Below, one piece after another: positions 1-7,918 of a DNA stretch of 64,000 nucleotides. This stretch comes from Alphaproteobacteria bacterium. GTDB lineage: Bacteria > Pseudomonadota > Alphaproteobacteria > Rhizobiales > Xanthobacteraceae. Made by a program: the position numbers and the translations under genes. The stretch's first letter is position 1, and each line of letters starts with the position of its first letter. The stretch is from assembly GCA_016869215.1 (NCBI GenBank), contig VGEP01000022.1:1-64000 (forward strand). The letters run 5' to 3'. The notes below the pieces were generated by a model. It did not search any database. It was not told the origin of the DNA and saw only the letters and a program-made list of their open reading frames with translations.

Positions 1-1259
1 AGGCGCCGGCACTGCAGTTCGGCGGCGGCGCCGGCACGCTCGCGGCCCTCGGCGAGCACGGCTTCGGCGTTGCCGAACGGCTGGCCGCGCTGCTCGACCT
101 GCCGCTGCCTGACGCGCCCTGGCACAGCCACCGGGACCGCTTTGCGGAGATCGCTGCGGCGTTTGGCGTGCTCACCGGAACCTGCGGCAAGATCGCACGC
201 GACGTCGCGCTGATGATGCAGCCCGAGGTGGCGGAGGTCTTCGTTCCGTCGCCCGATGGCCGCGGTGAATCCTCGACGCTGCCGCACAAGCGCAACCCGG
301 CGGGCGCCGCCGTCGCCGTGTCGGCTGCGGCGATCGCGCCGAATCTCGTGGCGACCATTCTCTCGGCGCAAGTGCAGGACTTCGAACGCGGGCTCGGCGG
401 CCTGCATACCGAATGGACCGCGTTCCCCTCGCTGGCGCTGGTGACCTCGGGCGCGCTCGCCGCCGTCGCCGAGATGGCGGAGCATCTCGAAATCGACGTC
501 GAGCGCCTGCGCGCTAACCTTGAAGACACGGGCGGGCAAGTGATGGCCGAGGCGGTGTCCTATGCGCTCGCCGCCAAGATCGGACGGCACGAAGCCCACC
601 GCATCGTGCAGGATTTGAGCCATCGCGCTCGCAAGGAGAAGAAGCCGCTGAAGGATCTCGTGCTCGGCGACCTGCGCGTGAAGTCGCATTTCGGGGCGGC
701 CGAGATCGAGAAGCTGTTCATTCCGCTCACCTACCAGGGCTCGTCGCAGGTGTTCATCGACCGGCTCGCGGCTTCGAGCCAGACGCGGACGCGGCGGCCG
801 GACCCAAGACCGGTTGAGACACGCCCGGTAGAAACAAGGCCGATCGAGACGCGGCTGCCGCTTGCGGCGCAGCTTGCGCCGGCCGAGCCGCCACCCGCCT
901 TGGAAAGCCAGCCGCAGGGCTCGGCTGAGAAGCCCGCAGCGCCCGAAGTCCCGCCCCCACCACCCCTGTCGGCACCGGCGCCCATGGTCGAGCCTTTGTC
1001 GCTCGCCCAAGCCGCGCCCTCGCAACCCGAACCGGCTCTCGAAATGCCCGAGCCGCCGCCGCTTACGGTGCCGGTCGCCATGGCGGAACCGGCGATGGAC
1101 GCGCCGTTACCGCCGCCCCCCAGCGAAACGTTGGCCGCGCCGCCTGCGCCGAAGCCGCCGCCGCGTTCCCCCGACGACGCACCGGGGGCCTTCCTGGAGG
1201 TCCTGTCGCGAGCCGACGCTGAGGCCGCCGAAACCGAGCGCAAGTCCAAATCCGGCTGA
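1..1259 (+). CDS. pcaB: 3-carboxy-cis,cis-muconate cycloisomerase PcaB, 5' end missing, with proline-rich tail
   Basis: This is the C-terminal part of the beta-ketoadipate pathway enzyme that cyclises 3-carboxymuconate to 4-carboxymuconolactone. The frame is open from base 3 (first residues APALQFGGGAGTLAAL), so the start lies upstream of the window. The fumarase/aspartase-superfamily signature GESSTLPHKRNP lies at about 264-299. The normal PcaB fold seems to end near FIDRLAAS (about 750-776). After that come about 160 extra residues rich in Pro, Ala and Glu, beginning with a threefold PVETR/PVETR/PIETR repeat. Such a tail is not usual for PcaB, whose members are about 450 residues in total. 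pcaD and pcaC follow on the same strand, which fits one operon; pcaHG are not in the window. The enzyme call is firm, and the role of the tail is unknown. Confidence 0.93.
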   Translation, partial: APALQFGGGAGTLAALGEHGFGVAERLAALLDLPLPDAPWHSHRDRFAEIAAAFGVLTGTCGKIARDVALMMQPEVAEVFVPSPDGRGESSTLPHKRNPAGAAVAVSAAAIAPNLVATILSAQVQDFERGLGGLHTEWTAFPSLALVTSGALAAVAEMAEHLEIDVERLRANLEDTGGQVMAEAVSYALAAKIGRHEAHRIVQDLSHRARKEKKPLKDLVLGDLRVKSHFGAAEIEKLFIPLTYQGSSQVFIDRLAASSQTRTRRPDPRPVETRPVETRPIETRLPLAAQLAPAEPPPALESQPQGSAEKPAAPEVPPPPPLSAPAPMVEPLSLAQAAPSQPEPALEMPEPPPLTVPVAMAEPAMDAPLPPPPSETLAAPPAPKPPPRSPDDAPGAFLEVLSRADAEAAETERKSKSG

Positions 1260-1280
1260 CCGCCCCAGCCCAAGGCGCGC

Positions 1281-1385
1281 ATTCCCGGCGCGAAGCTTGC
1301 CGTCATCGATGCATCGCATCTGTCCAACATCGGCCAGCCGGAGCGCTATGCCGATTTGGTGCTGGGATTCCTGGCCCAGCACTGA
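1281..1385 (+). pseudogene. Relic of the C-terminus of a second PcaD-type enol-lactonase
   Basis: Translated in the pcaB frame, the stretch just after the pcaB stop reads IPGAKLAVIDASHLSN followed by IGQPERYADLVLGFLAQH and a stop at 1383-1385. This matches the C-terminus of 3-oxoadipate enol-lactonases, including the catalytic-His segment; the intact pcaD downstream has AAHLSNVEQPKPYGEAVLNFL in the same place. No start codon or upstream hydrolase sequence is present, so it looks like the leftover of a deleted pcaD copy. It is in frame with pcaB and separated from it by one TGA (1257-1259). An alternative is a former pcaB-pcaD fusion. Confidence 0.7.
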
Positions 1386-1422
1386 CTAATATTGCCGCCA
1401 ACATCCAACCCCCGAGGAAACC

Positions 1423-2208
1423 ATGCCCATCGCCACCGCGTCCGACGGCTGCCCGATCAACTACCAGGTGGAAGGGCCCGCGAGCGCGCCGGCGCTGATG
1501 CTGTGCAATTCGCTCGGCACCAACCTGCACATGTGGGACGAGCAGGCGACGCTGTGGTCGCAGCACTTCCGGCTGATCCGCTACGACCGCCGCGGCCACG
1601 GCCAGTCCGGCGCGCCGAAGGGTCCGTACACGATGGACATGCTGGGGCGCGACGCGCTCGCGGTCGCCGACGCCGCCGGCGCCAGAACCTTCAACTGGTG
1701 CGGCCTGTCGATGGGCGGCATGGTCGGACAGTGGATGGGCGCGAACGCCCGCGACCGCGTGCAACGGCTCGTGCTGTCCAACACGCACTACTACTACGAC
1801 GACAAGCAGCCCTGGAACGACCGCATCAAGTTCGCGCGCGACAACGGGCTCGCCAAACTGTCCGGCCCGCAGATGGAGCGCTGGTTCACTGCGGCGTTTC
1901 GCGAGCGCTCGCCGCAAGCCGTGAACAAGATCGTGGAGATGTTCGTCGCCACCAAGCTCGACGGCTTCCTGGGCTGCTGTGAAGCGGTGCGCGACATGGA
2001 CTTCCGCGCCTCGACCCCGACCATCACCGCGCCGGCGATGGTGATCGTCGGCAGCAAAGACCCCGCGACGCTGCCCGAATACGGCGAGGCGATCCACAAG
2101 ATGATCAAAGGCTCGAAGATCACCTCGTTCGAGGCCGCGCACCTGTCGAACGTCGAGCAGCCCAAGCCTTATGGCGAAGCGGTGCTCAATTTCCTGACCG
2201 AGAAGTAG
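1423..2208 (+). CDS. pcaD: 3-oxoadipate enol-lactonase
   Basis: An alpha/beta hydrolase of 261 residues that hydrolyses 3-oxoadipate enol-lactone to 3-oxoadipate. The nucleophile elbow GLSMGG puts the catalytic Ser at residue 96, and the catalytic His lies in AAHLSN near the C-terminus. Length and motifs are normal for PcaD. It sits 37 bases after the pcaD relic and 28 bases before pcaC, in the expected pathway order (B-D-C). A cytoplasmic enzyme; confident call. Confidence 0.93.
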   Translation: MPIATASDGCPINYQVEGPASAPALMLCNSLGTNLHMWDEQATLWSQHFRLIRYDRRGHGQSGAPKGPYTMDMLGRDALAVADAAGARTFNWCGLSMGGMVGQWMGANARDRVQRLVLSNTHYYYDDKQPWNDRIKFARDNGLAKLSGPQMERWFTAAFRERSPQAVNKIVEMFVATKLDGFLGCCEAVRDMDFRASTPTITAPAMVIVGSKDPATLPEYGEAIHKMIKGSKITSFEAAHLSNVEQPKPYGEAVLNFLTEK

Positions 2209-2236
2209 CGCAGACGCTTGCCGGGGAGGTATTGCC

Positions 2237-2626
2237 ATGGACGACGCCGAACGTCTCAAGCGCGGCGAGGCCGCACGCCGCAAGGTGCTGGGCGACGAAT
2301 GGGTCAATCGCTCGGCGAAGAACCGCAACGCGTTCAACGCCGAATGGCTCGACACCATCACCCGCAGCCCATGGGGCGAGATCTGGACGCGCCCGCACCT
2401 CGACGAGCGCACGCGGCGCGTGCTGGTGATGGGCACGCTGCTCGCGCTCGGCCGCTGGGACGAGTTCGCGCTGCACGTGCGCGCGGCTGTGACGACCGGC
2501 GGGTTTTCCGCCGACGACGTCAAGGAGATCATCCTGCAGCAGGCGAGCTATTGCGGTGTGCCGGCCGGCAACCACGCGTTCAAGGTCGCCGAGGAAATAT
2601 TGCGGGACACCGGCAAGCTGAAGTGA
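2237..2626 (+). CDS. pcaC: 4-carboxymuconolactone decarboxylase
   Basis: A 129-residue protein of the carboxymuconolactone decarboxylase (AhpD-like) family. It converts 4-carboxymuconolactone to 3-oxoadipate enol-lactone, the substrate of PcaD next door. The sequence covers the family from the N-terminal RRKVLGDEWVNRS to the C-terminal YCGVPAGNHAFKVAEEIL helix. A good ribosome-binding site (ggggaggt, 2223-2230) supports the ATG at 2237. The gene ends 7 bases from the convergent aquaglyceroporin gene, and no clear hairpin terminator is visible in that gap. Confidence 0.92.
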   Translation: MDDAERLKRGEAARRKVLGDEWVNRSAKNRNAFNAEWLDTITRSPWGEIWTRPHLDERTRRVLVMGTLLALGRWDEFALHVRAAVTTGGFSADDVKEIILQQASYCGVPAGNHAFKVAEEILRDTGKLK

Positions 2627-2633
2627 CGCCGCG

Positions 2634-3311
2634 TCACGTGGCGCGCGGTTTGGCTCGCCACAGCACGGGCGCAATCGCAACCGCGCACAGCGCGCCGATC
2701 AGTTGCGCCGCGATAAACGCCGCGACACCCGACGGCGCGATACCGGAGAACGTGTCGGTCAGCGCGCGTGCCATCGTCACCGCGGGATTGGCGAACGAGG
2801 TCGAGGCGGTGAACCAGTAGGCGGCGGTGATGTAGAGCCCGACCGCATAGGGCACAGCGGCGGGCGCGCGCGCCACACAGCCGAAGATCGCCAGCAGCAG
2901 CCCAAAGGTCGCAACGGCTTCGGCGAACCATTGTCCGAAGCCGGAGCGCACCTTGAGCGAGAATTGCAACACCGGCAGGTCGAACATCAGGTGCGCGGCC
3001 CAGGCACCGAGCACGCCGCCCGCAACCTGGCAGGCGACGTAGAGTGCAGCGATCCGCCATGCCAGTTCGCCGCGCATCGCGAACGCAAAGCTGACCGCGG
3101 GATTGAATTGCGCGCCCGATACCGGACCGAAGATCAGAATCAGCACGACCAGGATCGCGCCGGTGGCGAGCGAGTTGCAGAGCAGCGCCACCGCTGCGTT
3201 TCCGCCCGCGAGCCGCTCGGCCATGATGCCGGAGCCGACCACGGTGGCGAGAAGAAACGCCGTCCCGAGTGCCTCGGCCAGCGCGCGTTGCCCCGTCGAT
3301 GGCGGCGTCAC
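2634..3311 (-). CDS. aqpS: Aquaporin/aquaglyceroporin-family channel of the ars operon (AqpS-like)
   Basis: A 225-residue MIP-family membrane channel with the two half-helix motifs in the forms QFNPAVS and FANPAVT and about six membrane segments. In rhizobia such channels replace ArsB and let arsenite, produced by ArsC, leave the cell down its gradient (established for Sinorhizobium AqpS). The GTG start overlaps the arsC stop by a GTGA tetranucleotide, so translation is probably coupled. It is the last gene of arsR-arsC-aqpS. The role in arsenite efflux is inferred from context. Confidence 0.85.
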   Translation of the reverse strand: MTPPSTGQRALAEALGTAFLLATVVGSGIMAERLAGGNAAVALLCNSLATGAILVVLILIFGPVSGAQFNPAVSFAFAMRGELAWRIAALYVACQVAGGVLGAWAAHLMFDLPVLQFSLKVRSGFGQWFAEAVATFGLLLAIFGCVARAPAAVPYAVGLYITAAYWFTASTSFANPAVTMARALTDTFSGIAPSGVAAFIAAQLIGALCAVAIAPVLWRAKPRAT

Positions 3312-3832
3312 GCAGCGCTCTCAGCTTTCGCCGTCGCGCCTTCCATGCGGCCGATGTCGCGCAGCTGCTTCTGCAGCGTCAGCTTGTCGAGGCTTGCAAT
3401 CGGCAACGACGTGAACACCGACAGCCGCTGATGCAGCATCCGGTACGCGTCCTTGAACGCCAGCGCGATCTCTGCGTCCGATCCCGTCGCCTCCGCCGGA
3501 TCGGGCAGGCCCCAATGCGCCGTCATCGGCTGGCCGGGCCACACGGGACAAGCCTCGCCCGCGGCGTTGTCGCAGACCGTGAACACGAAATCGAGTTGCG
3601 GCGCGCCGGGTGCTGCGAACTCGCTCCACGACTTCGATCGCAGTTGCGAGGTGTCGTGATTGAGGTTTTTCAGGAGCGCGACGGTGTGGGGATTCACCGC
3701 TCCCCTGGGCTGGCTGCCGGCGCTGTAGGCGCGGAATTTTCCGGCGCCCACGCGATTGAGGATGGCTTCGGCGATGATCGAGCGCGCCGAATTGCCGGTG
3801 CACAGAAACAGGACGTTATACGGGTTGCTCAT
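3308..3832 (-). CDS. arsC: Arsenate reductase, low-molecular-weight phosphatase type
   Basis: A protein of 174 residues from the chosen start. The P-loop CTGNSARS (CX5R, Cys11 to Arg17) is near the N-terminus, as in thioredoxin/glutaredoxin-coupled LMW-PTPase-type arsenate reductases. It reduces arsenate to arsenite for export by the neighbouring channel. I prefer the ATG at 3832 (MSNPYNVLFL) over an in-frame Met 30 bases upstream because an aaggcag ribosome-binding sequence precedes it. The start overlaps the arsR 3' end by 17 bases. Extra residues after the catalytic core are normal for this family. Confidence 0.9.
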   Translation of the reverse strand: MSNPYNVLFLCTGNSARSIIAEAILNRVGAGKFRAYSAGSQPRGAVNPHTVALLKNLNHDTSQLRSKSWSEFAAPGAPQLDFVFTVCDNAAGEACPVWPGQPMTAHWGLPDPAEATGSDAEIALAFKDAYRMLHQRLSVFTSLPIASLDKLTLQKQLRDIGRMEGATAKAESAA

Positions 3833-4172
3833 CGGTCTGCCTTGCGCTGGTGTTGGGGACACAGGCGGGCGGCGCGCAAAGCTCCGGCTGGCCGCCGCAG
3901 CAATTGGCGGTGAGATAGGCCAGCAGCGCGTTCATGGTCTCGAACCGCGCGGCATAGATCATCGAGCGGCCGTTGCGCCGGACCGTGACGAGGCCGGCCT
4001 GGCGGAGCCGGTCGAAATGAAACGACAGCGTGTTGGGCGGCAGCCCGAGCCGCGCGGCGACCTCGCCCGCCGGAAGCCCGCCTGGGCCGGCCTGAACCAG
4101 CAGCCGGAAGGCGTCGAGCCGGTTGTCCTGGGCGAGCGCGGCAAGAGCCGCGACGGCATTTATCTTTTCCAT
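3816..4172 (-). CDS. arsR: ArsR/SmtB-family metalloid-responsive repressor
   Basis: A winged-helix repressor of 118 residues from the ATG at 4172. The recognition region is around LGLPPNTLSFHFDRLRQAGLV (helices at about 36-61). It lacks the CVC motif of E. coli ArsR in helix 3. Instead four cysteines cluster at the C-terminus (residues 91, 92, 99, 104), resembling the C-terminal As(III) site known for Acidithiobacillus ferrooxidans ArsR. It heads the ars operon and a dyad covers its start codon, which fits autorepression. An upstream in-frame ATG (4208) would lie inside the promoter-like region, so the shorter form is preferred. Confidence 0.88.
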   Translation of the reverse strand: MEKINAVAALAALAQDNRLDAFRLLVQAGPGGLPAGEVAARLGLPPNTLSFHFDRLRQAGLVTVRRNGRSMIYAARFETMNALLAYLTANCCGGQPELCAPPACVPNTSARQTDEQPV

Positions 4173-4194
4173 ATTTCCACGAATATTGAAATAT
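4171..4194. promoter_or_regulatory. Putative ArsR operator
   Basis: A perfect 7-base inverted repeat, ATATTTC and GAAATAT, with a 10-base spacer in an AT-rich patch that overlaps the arsR start codon. On the minus strand a TTGACT hexamer (4208-4203) lies just upstream and could be a -35 element. Position, symmetry and base composition suit an autoregulatory ArsR site; binding is inferred. Confidence 0.5.
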
Positions 4195-4280
4195 ATTGTC
4201 ACAGTCAATGGCCGTTGGTGACTTTTTGCGGTCCCGCAATCGATGCCCAGGGCAGCGGAACGCCGTTTGCCGGGCCGCCC

Positions 4281-5174
4281 CTACCCGCCCCTGCGCTCCC
4301 GGAAAGCCTGCGGCGTCATGCCGGTCTGCTTGCGAAAGAAGCGCGCAAAGTGCGACGGGTCGGCGAAGCCGAGTTCGAACGCGATCTCGTTGATCGCCTG
4401 CCCGGTGAAAACCAGCGCACGCTTGGCCTCGGTCAGAACGCGCTGCCGGATCAGGTGACCCGCGGTCACGCCGCTCGCGCGCTTGACGTGATCGTTCAAC
4501 CGGTCAGGAGTGATCGCGAGCTTGTCGGCATAGAAGCCGATCAGCCGCTGCTCGCGGAAATGCTCCTCGACCAGACGGCGCAAGGCCTCGACCGTGGCAT
4601 CCGCCGGTGCGAGCGTCACGACGCCGGTGCGCGCGCGGCTGGCCGCAAGCCGCGCCACCTCGATCGCGATCAGCACCATCAGGCCGCGCATCGCGAGCCG
4701 ATAGCCCTCGCGGGCGAGGAAGCTCTCCTCGTGCAGGTCAGCGAACAACCGCGACAGCCGCTTGATTTCTGTGGTATCGCCAAGCGGGATCACAGGCTCG
4801 GCGGCGAGCGCCTTCAGCCGCTTGAGCGGCTCGCCGGAGCGCTCGCCGAGTCCCGCCGCCACGTCCTCGGTGAAGCTCACGACCCAGCCGTCGGTCTCAT
4901 CGGGACGGAAGCGATAGCCGTGCGCTACCGTCGGCGGCACGAGGATCGCGGCGGGCGCGGCGAACGGAATGGTCGTCGCCTCGTGGGTCATCTCGCCGCC
5001 GCCGCGCTCGATCAGCAGAATCTGGAACAGGTTGCGGTGGCGGTGGGCGCGGATCAGCCACTCGTTGATCGACGAGCGCGAGGCGATGTTCTCGACATGG
5101 ATGAAGTCGAACGCCTGATCGTCCGGCGGATCGCCGTACAGATGAAACAGCGGAAGTGCCGTCACGGTGGCCAT
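4281..5174 (-). CDS. AraC-family transcriptional regulator, PobR-like
   Basis: About 297 residues from the preferred ATG at 5174 (MATVTALPLFHLYGD); two further in-frame Mets upstream leave the start uncertain. An N-terminal cupin-like ligand domain has a HRHRNLFQIL segment. The C-terminal pair of helix-turn-helix motifs includes INEIAFELGFADPSHFARFF, the classic AraC signature. The overall layout resembles PobR/PobC activators of 4-hydroxybenzoate hydroxylase genes. It follows the two hydroxylase genes on the same strand, so it probably senses their phenolic substrate. There is no pobA in the window. Confidence 0.85.
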   Translation of the reverse strand: MATVTALPLFHLYGDPPDDQAFDFIHVENIASRSSINEWLIRAHRHRNLFQILLIERGGGEMTHEATTIPFAAPAAILVPPTVAHGYRFRPDETDGWVVSFTEDVAAGLGERSGEPLKRLKALAAEPVIPLGDTTEIKRLSRLFADLHEESFLAREGYRLAMRGLMVLIAIEVARLAASRARTGVVTLAPADATVEALRRLVEEHFREQRLIGFYADKLAITPDRLNDHVKRASGVTAGHLIRQRVLTEAKRALVFTGQAINEIAFELGFADPSHFARFFRKQTGMTPQAFRERRGG

Positions 5175-5264
5175 GGTTGCAGCATAGGCCACCTGCCACC
5201 TGTGAAAACAGGCCCGTCGCCGCACCGGCGGGTGGACAGCGTGGAAAAACCACGGATGGAGGCG

Positions 5265-5807
5265 TCAGACCTGCTTGTAGGCGCGGTCGTGATAGACCAG
5301 CGCGGCGCCGGGCGGTCCGAAATGGATGGCCTCGACCACGCCGAAATAGATGTCGTGCGAGGCCACGGCCTTCACCTCGGTGACGCGGCAGTCGAGCGCG
5401 ACCACGGCGCTCATCAGCGCCGGCGATCCGGTCGAGAGCTTCGACCATTGGCCGGTGTCGAAACGCGCCTCGCGCGCCACCTGGGTGCGCCCGGCGAACG
5501 TGTCGGCGACGATCTCGTCGCCCGCGCGCAGGGTGTTGACGCAGAACACGCAATTGCCGCGCAGGACCGGACCGCTCGACGCGCCGCGGTTCAGGCAGAC
5601 CAGCAGCGTCGGGGGTGCGTCCGACACCGAGCACACAGCCGTCGCGGTGAATCCGGTCTTGCCGCTCGGCCCGTCCGTGGTGATGACATGGACGGCCGCC
5701 CCCAGGCGGCTCATGGCCTCCCGGAACGGCTGCGCTTCGACGGTTCTGGCAGTGGCCACCGCGTCAAACGCGCCAGCCATATCGGGATGCTGATCGATCC
5801 AACTCAT
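5265..5807 (-). CDS. Flavin reductase of a two-component monooxygenase (HpaC-like)
   Basis: A 180-residue protein of the flavin reductase-like FMN-binding split-barrel family. Recognisable parts are FREAMSRLGAAVHVITTDG, the TATAVCSVSDAPPTLLVCLN flavin-binding stretch and a C-terminal HDIYFGVVEAI. It would use NAD(P)H to supply reduced flavin to the oxygenase encoded 52 bases upstream on the same strand. The pairing with that oxygenase is the main argument for an HpaC-type role. The electron donor and the flavin preference cannot be read from the sequence. Confidence 0.88.
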   Translation of the reverse strand: MSWIDQHPDMAGAFDAVATARTVEAQPFREAMSRLGAAVHVITTDGPSGKTGFTATAVCSVSDAPPTLLVCLNRGASSGPVLRGNCVFCVNTLRAGDEIVADTFAGRTQVAREARFDTGQWSKLSTGSPALMSAVVALDCRVTEVKAVASHDIYFGVVEAIHFGPPGAALVYHDRAYKQV

Positions 5808-5859
5808 AGGGCCAATCTACGAGATTCTGCCGGTGGGAGGAAACCCACGCCCACGCGCA

Positions 5860-7425
5860 TCAGCCGGTCCCGCCGGGGCGGTATGCAATATCGCCGGGGT
5901 TGAGCCAGGTGTCGCCGGTCCAGCCCGCCTCGTCGTAGTCGGCCATGCACTGTTCGGCCAGCGCCACCATACGGTCGTAGGCCCCGGAGCCGCGCGCGTT
6001 CCACAACGCATGGAGGCGGATGTCCTCGTGGTTGCCGGCGTAATTGAACTCGTAGAGCTCGTGCCGCCCGCCGAACTCCGTGCCGATCGCGTCCCAAAGG
6101 AGCTTCATGATCTTGATGCGCTCCTTGAATTCGATGCCATGCGAGCCGCGCACGAAGCGGCGCAGATACGGCTCGATCTCCGGATTGGCGAAGTCCTTTA
6201 CCGACGACGGCAGATAGATGAGCGACGAGGCGACGATCTTCTCCACAATCTCCCGAATGCGCGAATAGGCCTCGCCCGCGAACACGCGGTAGCTCGAACC
6301 CGACTGCGGGTTCGGCAGCACCGCGTCCTCGACCCACGGCACCGGATTCATCGCCATGGCATCCGACAGCGCCCAGAACATGTTGCGCCAGGCGATCACC
6401 TCTCCGAGCATCGCCATGTTGCCGCGAAATTCGTCGGACCCGGCGGCGCGCAGCGCCTTGGCGATCAGTCCGGTCAGGAAGTCGAGCTTGACCGCGAGCC
6501 GCGTGCAGCCCTGGAACTGGTAGTTCGCGAGAAAGCCCGAGCGCGGATAGAAGACTTTGATCTTCTCGATGTCCCGGTGGAGCAGCACGTTTTCCCAGGG
6601 AATCAGCACATTGTCGAAGACGAAAATCGCGTCGTTCTCGTCGAAGCGCGACGACAGCGGATAGTCGAACGGCGTACCCATGACACCCGCGGTCATCTCG
6701 TAGGATGCGCGGCAGATGATTTTCACGCCGGGCGCGTTCATCGGCGTGATGAACATCAGCGCAAGATCGGTGTCGTTGATCGGGATGGCCGCGTTCTGTC
6801 CCATGCAGTTGTAGTGCGTGATGGCGGCGGACGTCGCCACCACCTTGGCGCCGGAGACGACGACACCCGCGTCGGTCTCCTTCTGGATGGTGATGAACAC
6901 GTCCTTGACCTGATCGGCCGCCTTCATGCGGTCGATCGGCGGATTGACGATGGCGTGGTTCATGAACAGGACGTGGTTCTGGCTGCGCGCATACCAGTTC
7001 CGGGCGTTGTCGGCGAAGCGCTCGTAGAAGGGCGCGTTGGCGCCGAGCGCGCTCATCAGCGACGCCTTGTAGTCGGGCGAGCGCCCCATCCAGCCGTAGG
7101 ACATCCGCGCCCATTGTGCGATCGCGTCGCGCTGGCCGACGACCTCCTCGCGCGAGCGGGCGACGCGGAAGAACTTGTGCGTGAATCCGCCGGAGCCGGT
7201 GTCGGTCGGGCAAGTCAGGACGTCCTTGTGCTTGGGATCGTGCAGCGCGTCGTACAGCCGTGCCACGCTGCGGGCGGCATTGCGGAACGCCGGATGGGTG
7301 GTGACGTCCTTGACCCGCTCGCCGTAGATGTAGACCTCGCGGCCGTCGCGCAGGCTTTCCAGGTACTCCCGCCCTGTGAACGGTCGCGCCGCTCCGACGA
7401 AATCTTCCGGTTTCTGCAGACCCAT
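5860..7425 (-). CDS. 4-hydroxyphenylacetate 3-monooxygenase-family oxygenase (HpaB-like)
   Basis: A 521-residue FADH2-dependent phenol hydroxylase component of the HpaB/PvcC family. The start at 7425 (MGLQKPEDFVG) follows a strong gggagg site; the frame is open further upstream but without a good initiation site. The family pattern is clear: an N-terminal TGREYLESLRDGREVYIYGE, the central FDNVLIPWENVLLHRD and the C-terminal EFNYAGNHEDIRL. It works with the reductase encoded downstream, and an AraC/PobR-like regulator follows. The substrate is a phenol but not assignable; homogentisate or 4-hydroxyphenylacetate pathway genes are not nearby. Confidence 0.85.
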   Translation of the reverse strand: MGLQKPEDFVGAARPFTGREYLESLRDGREVYIYGERVKDVTTHPAFRNAARSVARLYDALHDPKHKDVLTCPTDTGSGGFTHKFFRVARSREEVVGQRDAIAQWARMSYGWMGRSPDYKASLMSALGANAPFYERFADNARNWYARSQNHVLFMNHAIVNPPIDRMKAADQVKDVFITIQKETDAGVVVSGAKVVATSAAITHYNCMGQNAAIPINDTDLALMFITPMNAPGVKIICRASYEMTAGVMGTPFDYPLSSRFDENDAIFVFDNVLIPWENVLLHRDIEKIKVFYPRSGFLANYQFQGCTRLAVKLDFLTGLIAKALRAAGSDEFRGNMAMLGEVIAWRNMFWALSDAMAMNPVPWVEDAVLPNPQSGSSYRVFAGEAYSRIREIVEKIVASSLIYLPSSVKDFANPEIEPYLRRFVRGSHGIEFKERIKIMKLLWDAIGTEFGGRHELYEFNYAGNHEDIRLHALWNARGSGAYDRMVALAEQCMADYDEAGWTGDTWLNPGDIAYRPGGTG

Positions 7426-7553
7426 GGTGCCTCCCGCACTCCCCACCCGCGGCCGCTTGCGGCGGATCGTCCAAATCTTGCCGACCCGGCAGGGCATTTG
7501 TGCTAGTCTCACACATCGCCCGATTGATCGAGGCTCCAAAACGGATACCCGCC

Positions 7554-7793
7554 ATGAGGATGTTGGTTGCCGCGGCATTGATGTTAAATGTGACCGCCGT
7601 GCCGGCGCTGTCGCAAGCCGGCTACGGGCGGAACGAGCAGCTCGACAAGCTCCACGAGCAGCAGCAGCAGCGTCAAAAGCAGGACGAGAAGGAATACAAC
7701 GACACCATGCGGCGGCTGAAGACCGATGGAGGCGCCAAGGTTCAGAACGATCCTTGGCGCACCGTGCGGCCGATCGAGAACACCCGCCGCTGA
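7554..7793 (+). CDS. Small secreted hypothetical protein
   Basis: A 79-residue protein. It has an N-terminal signal peptide (MRMLVAAALMLNVTAVPALS, likely cut after Ala-Leu-Ser-Gln-Ala), then a short, highly charged and glutamine-rich stretch (HEQQQQRQKQDEKEYND) that is probably helical, and a tail containing DPWRTVRP. I recognise no family, though similar short periplasmic proteins are common in Rhizobiales. The ATG at 7554 is chosen because it opens the signal peptide. It diverges from the hydroxylase gene and may share the 128-base intergenic region with its promoter. A weak TTGCCG-N17-TGCTAG match lies at 7478-7506. Confidence 0.6.
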   Translation: MRMLVAAALMLNVTAVPALSQAGYGRNEQLDKLHEQQQQRQKQDEKEYNDTMRRLKTDGGAKVQNDPWRTVRPIENTRR

Positions 7794-7918
7794 TTGCGCC
7801 GCCCGAGGGATAGGGTGGCCTTTACCATTGCGAACTCCTGCGCAGATCGAGCGCGCCCCGGCTAAAGCACGCGGATGTGAACTGCAGTCGCAGCGACGTG
7901 AATCCTGCGCCGCGCAGG

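Noticed and set aside
1303-2532. Open frame of 409 codons on the minus strand across pcaD and pcaC
   Set aside because: It mirrors two clearly recognisable pca genes and the pcaD relic; no independent support.
3756-5903. Open frame of 715 codons on the plus strand
   Set aside because: It runs opposite arsC, arsR, the AraC-type regulator and the flavin reductase, all of which have clear motifs; no recognisable protein features.
5833-7506. Long open frame of 557 codons on the plus strand
   Set aside because: It is antisense to the HpaB-like oxygenase gene, shows no domain pattern and has the Arg/His/Val-rich composition of GC-rich mirror frames.
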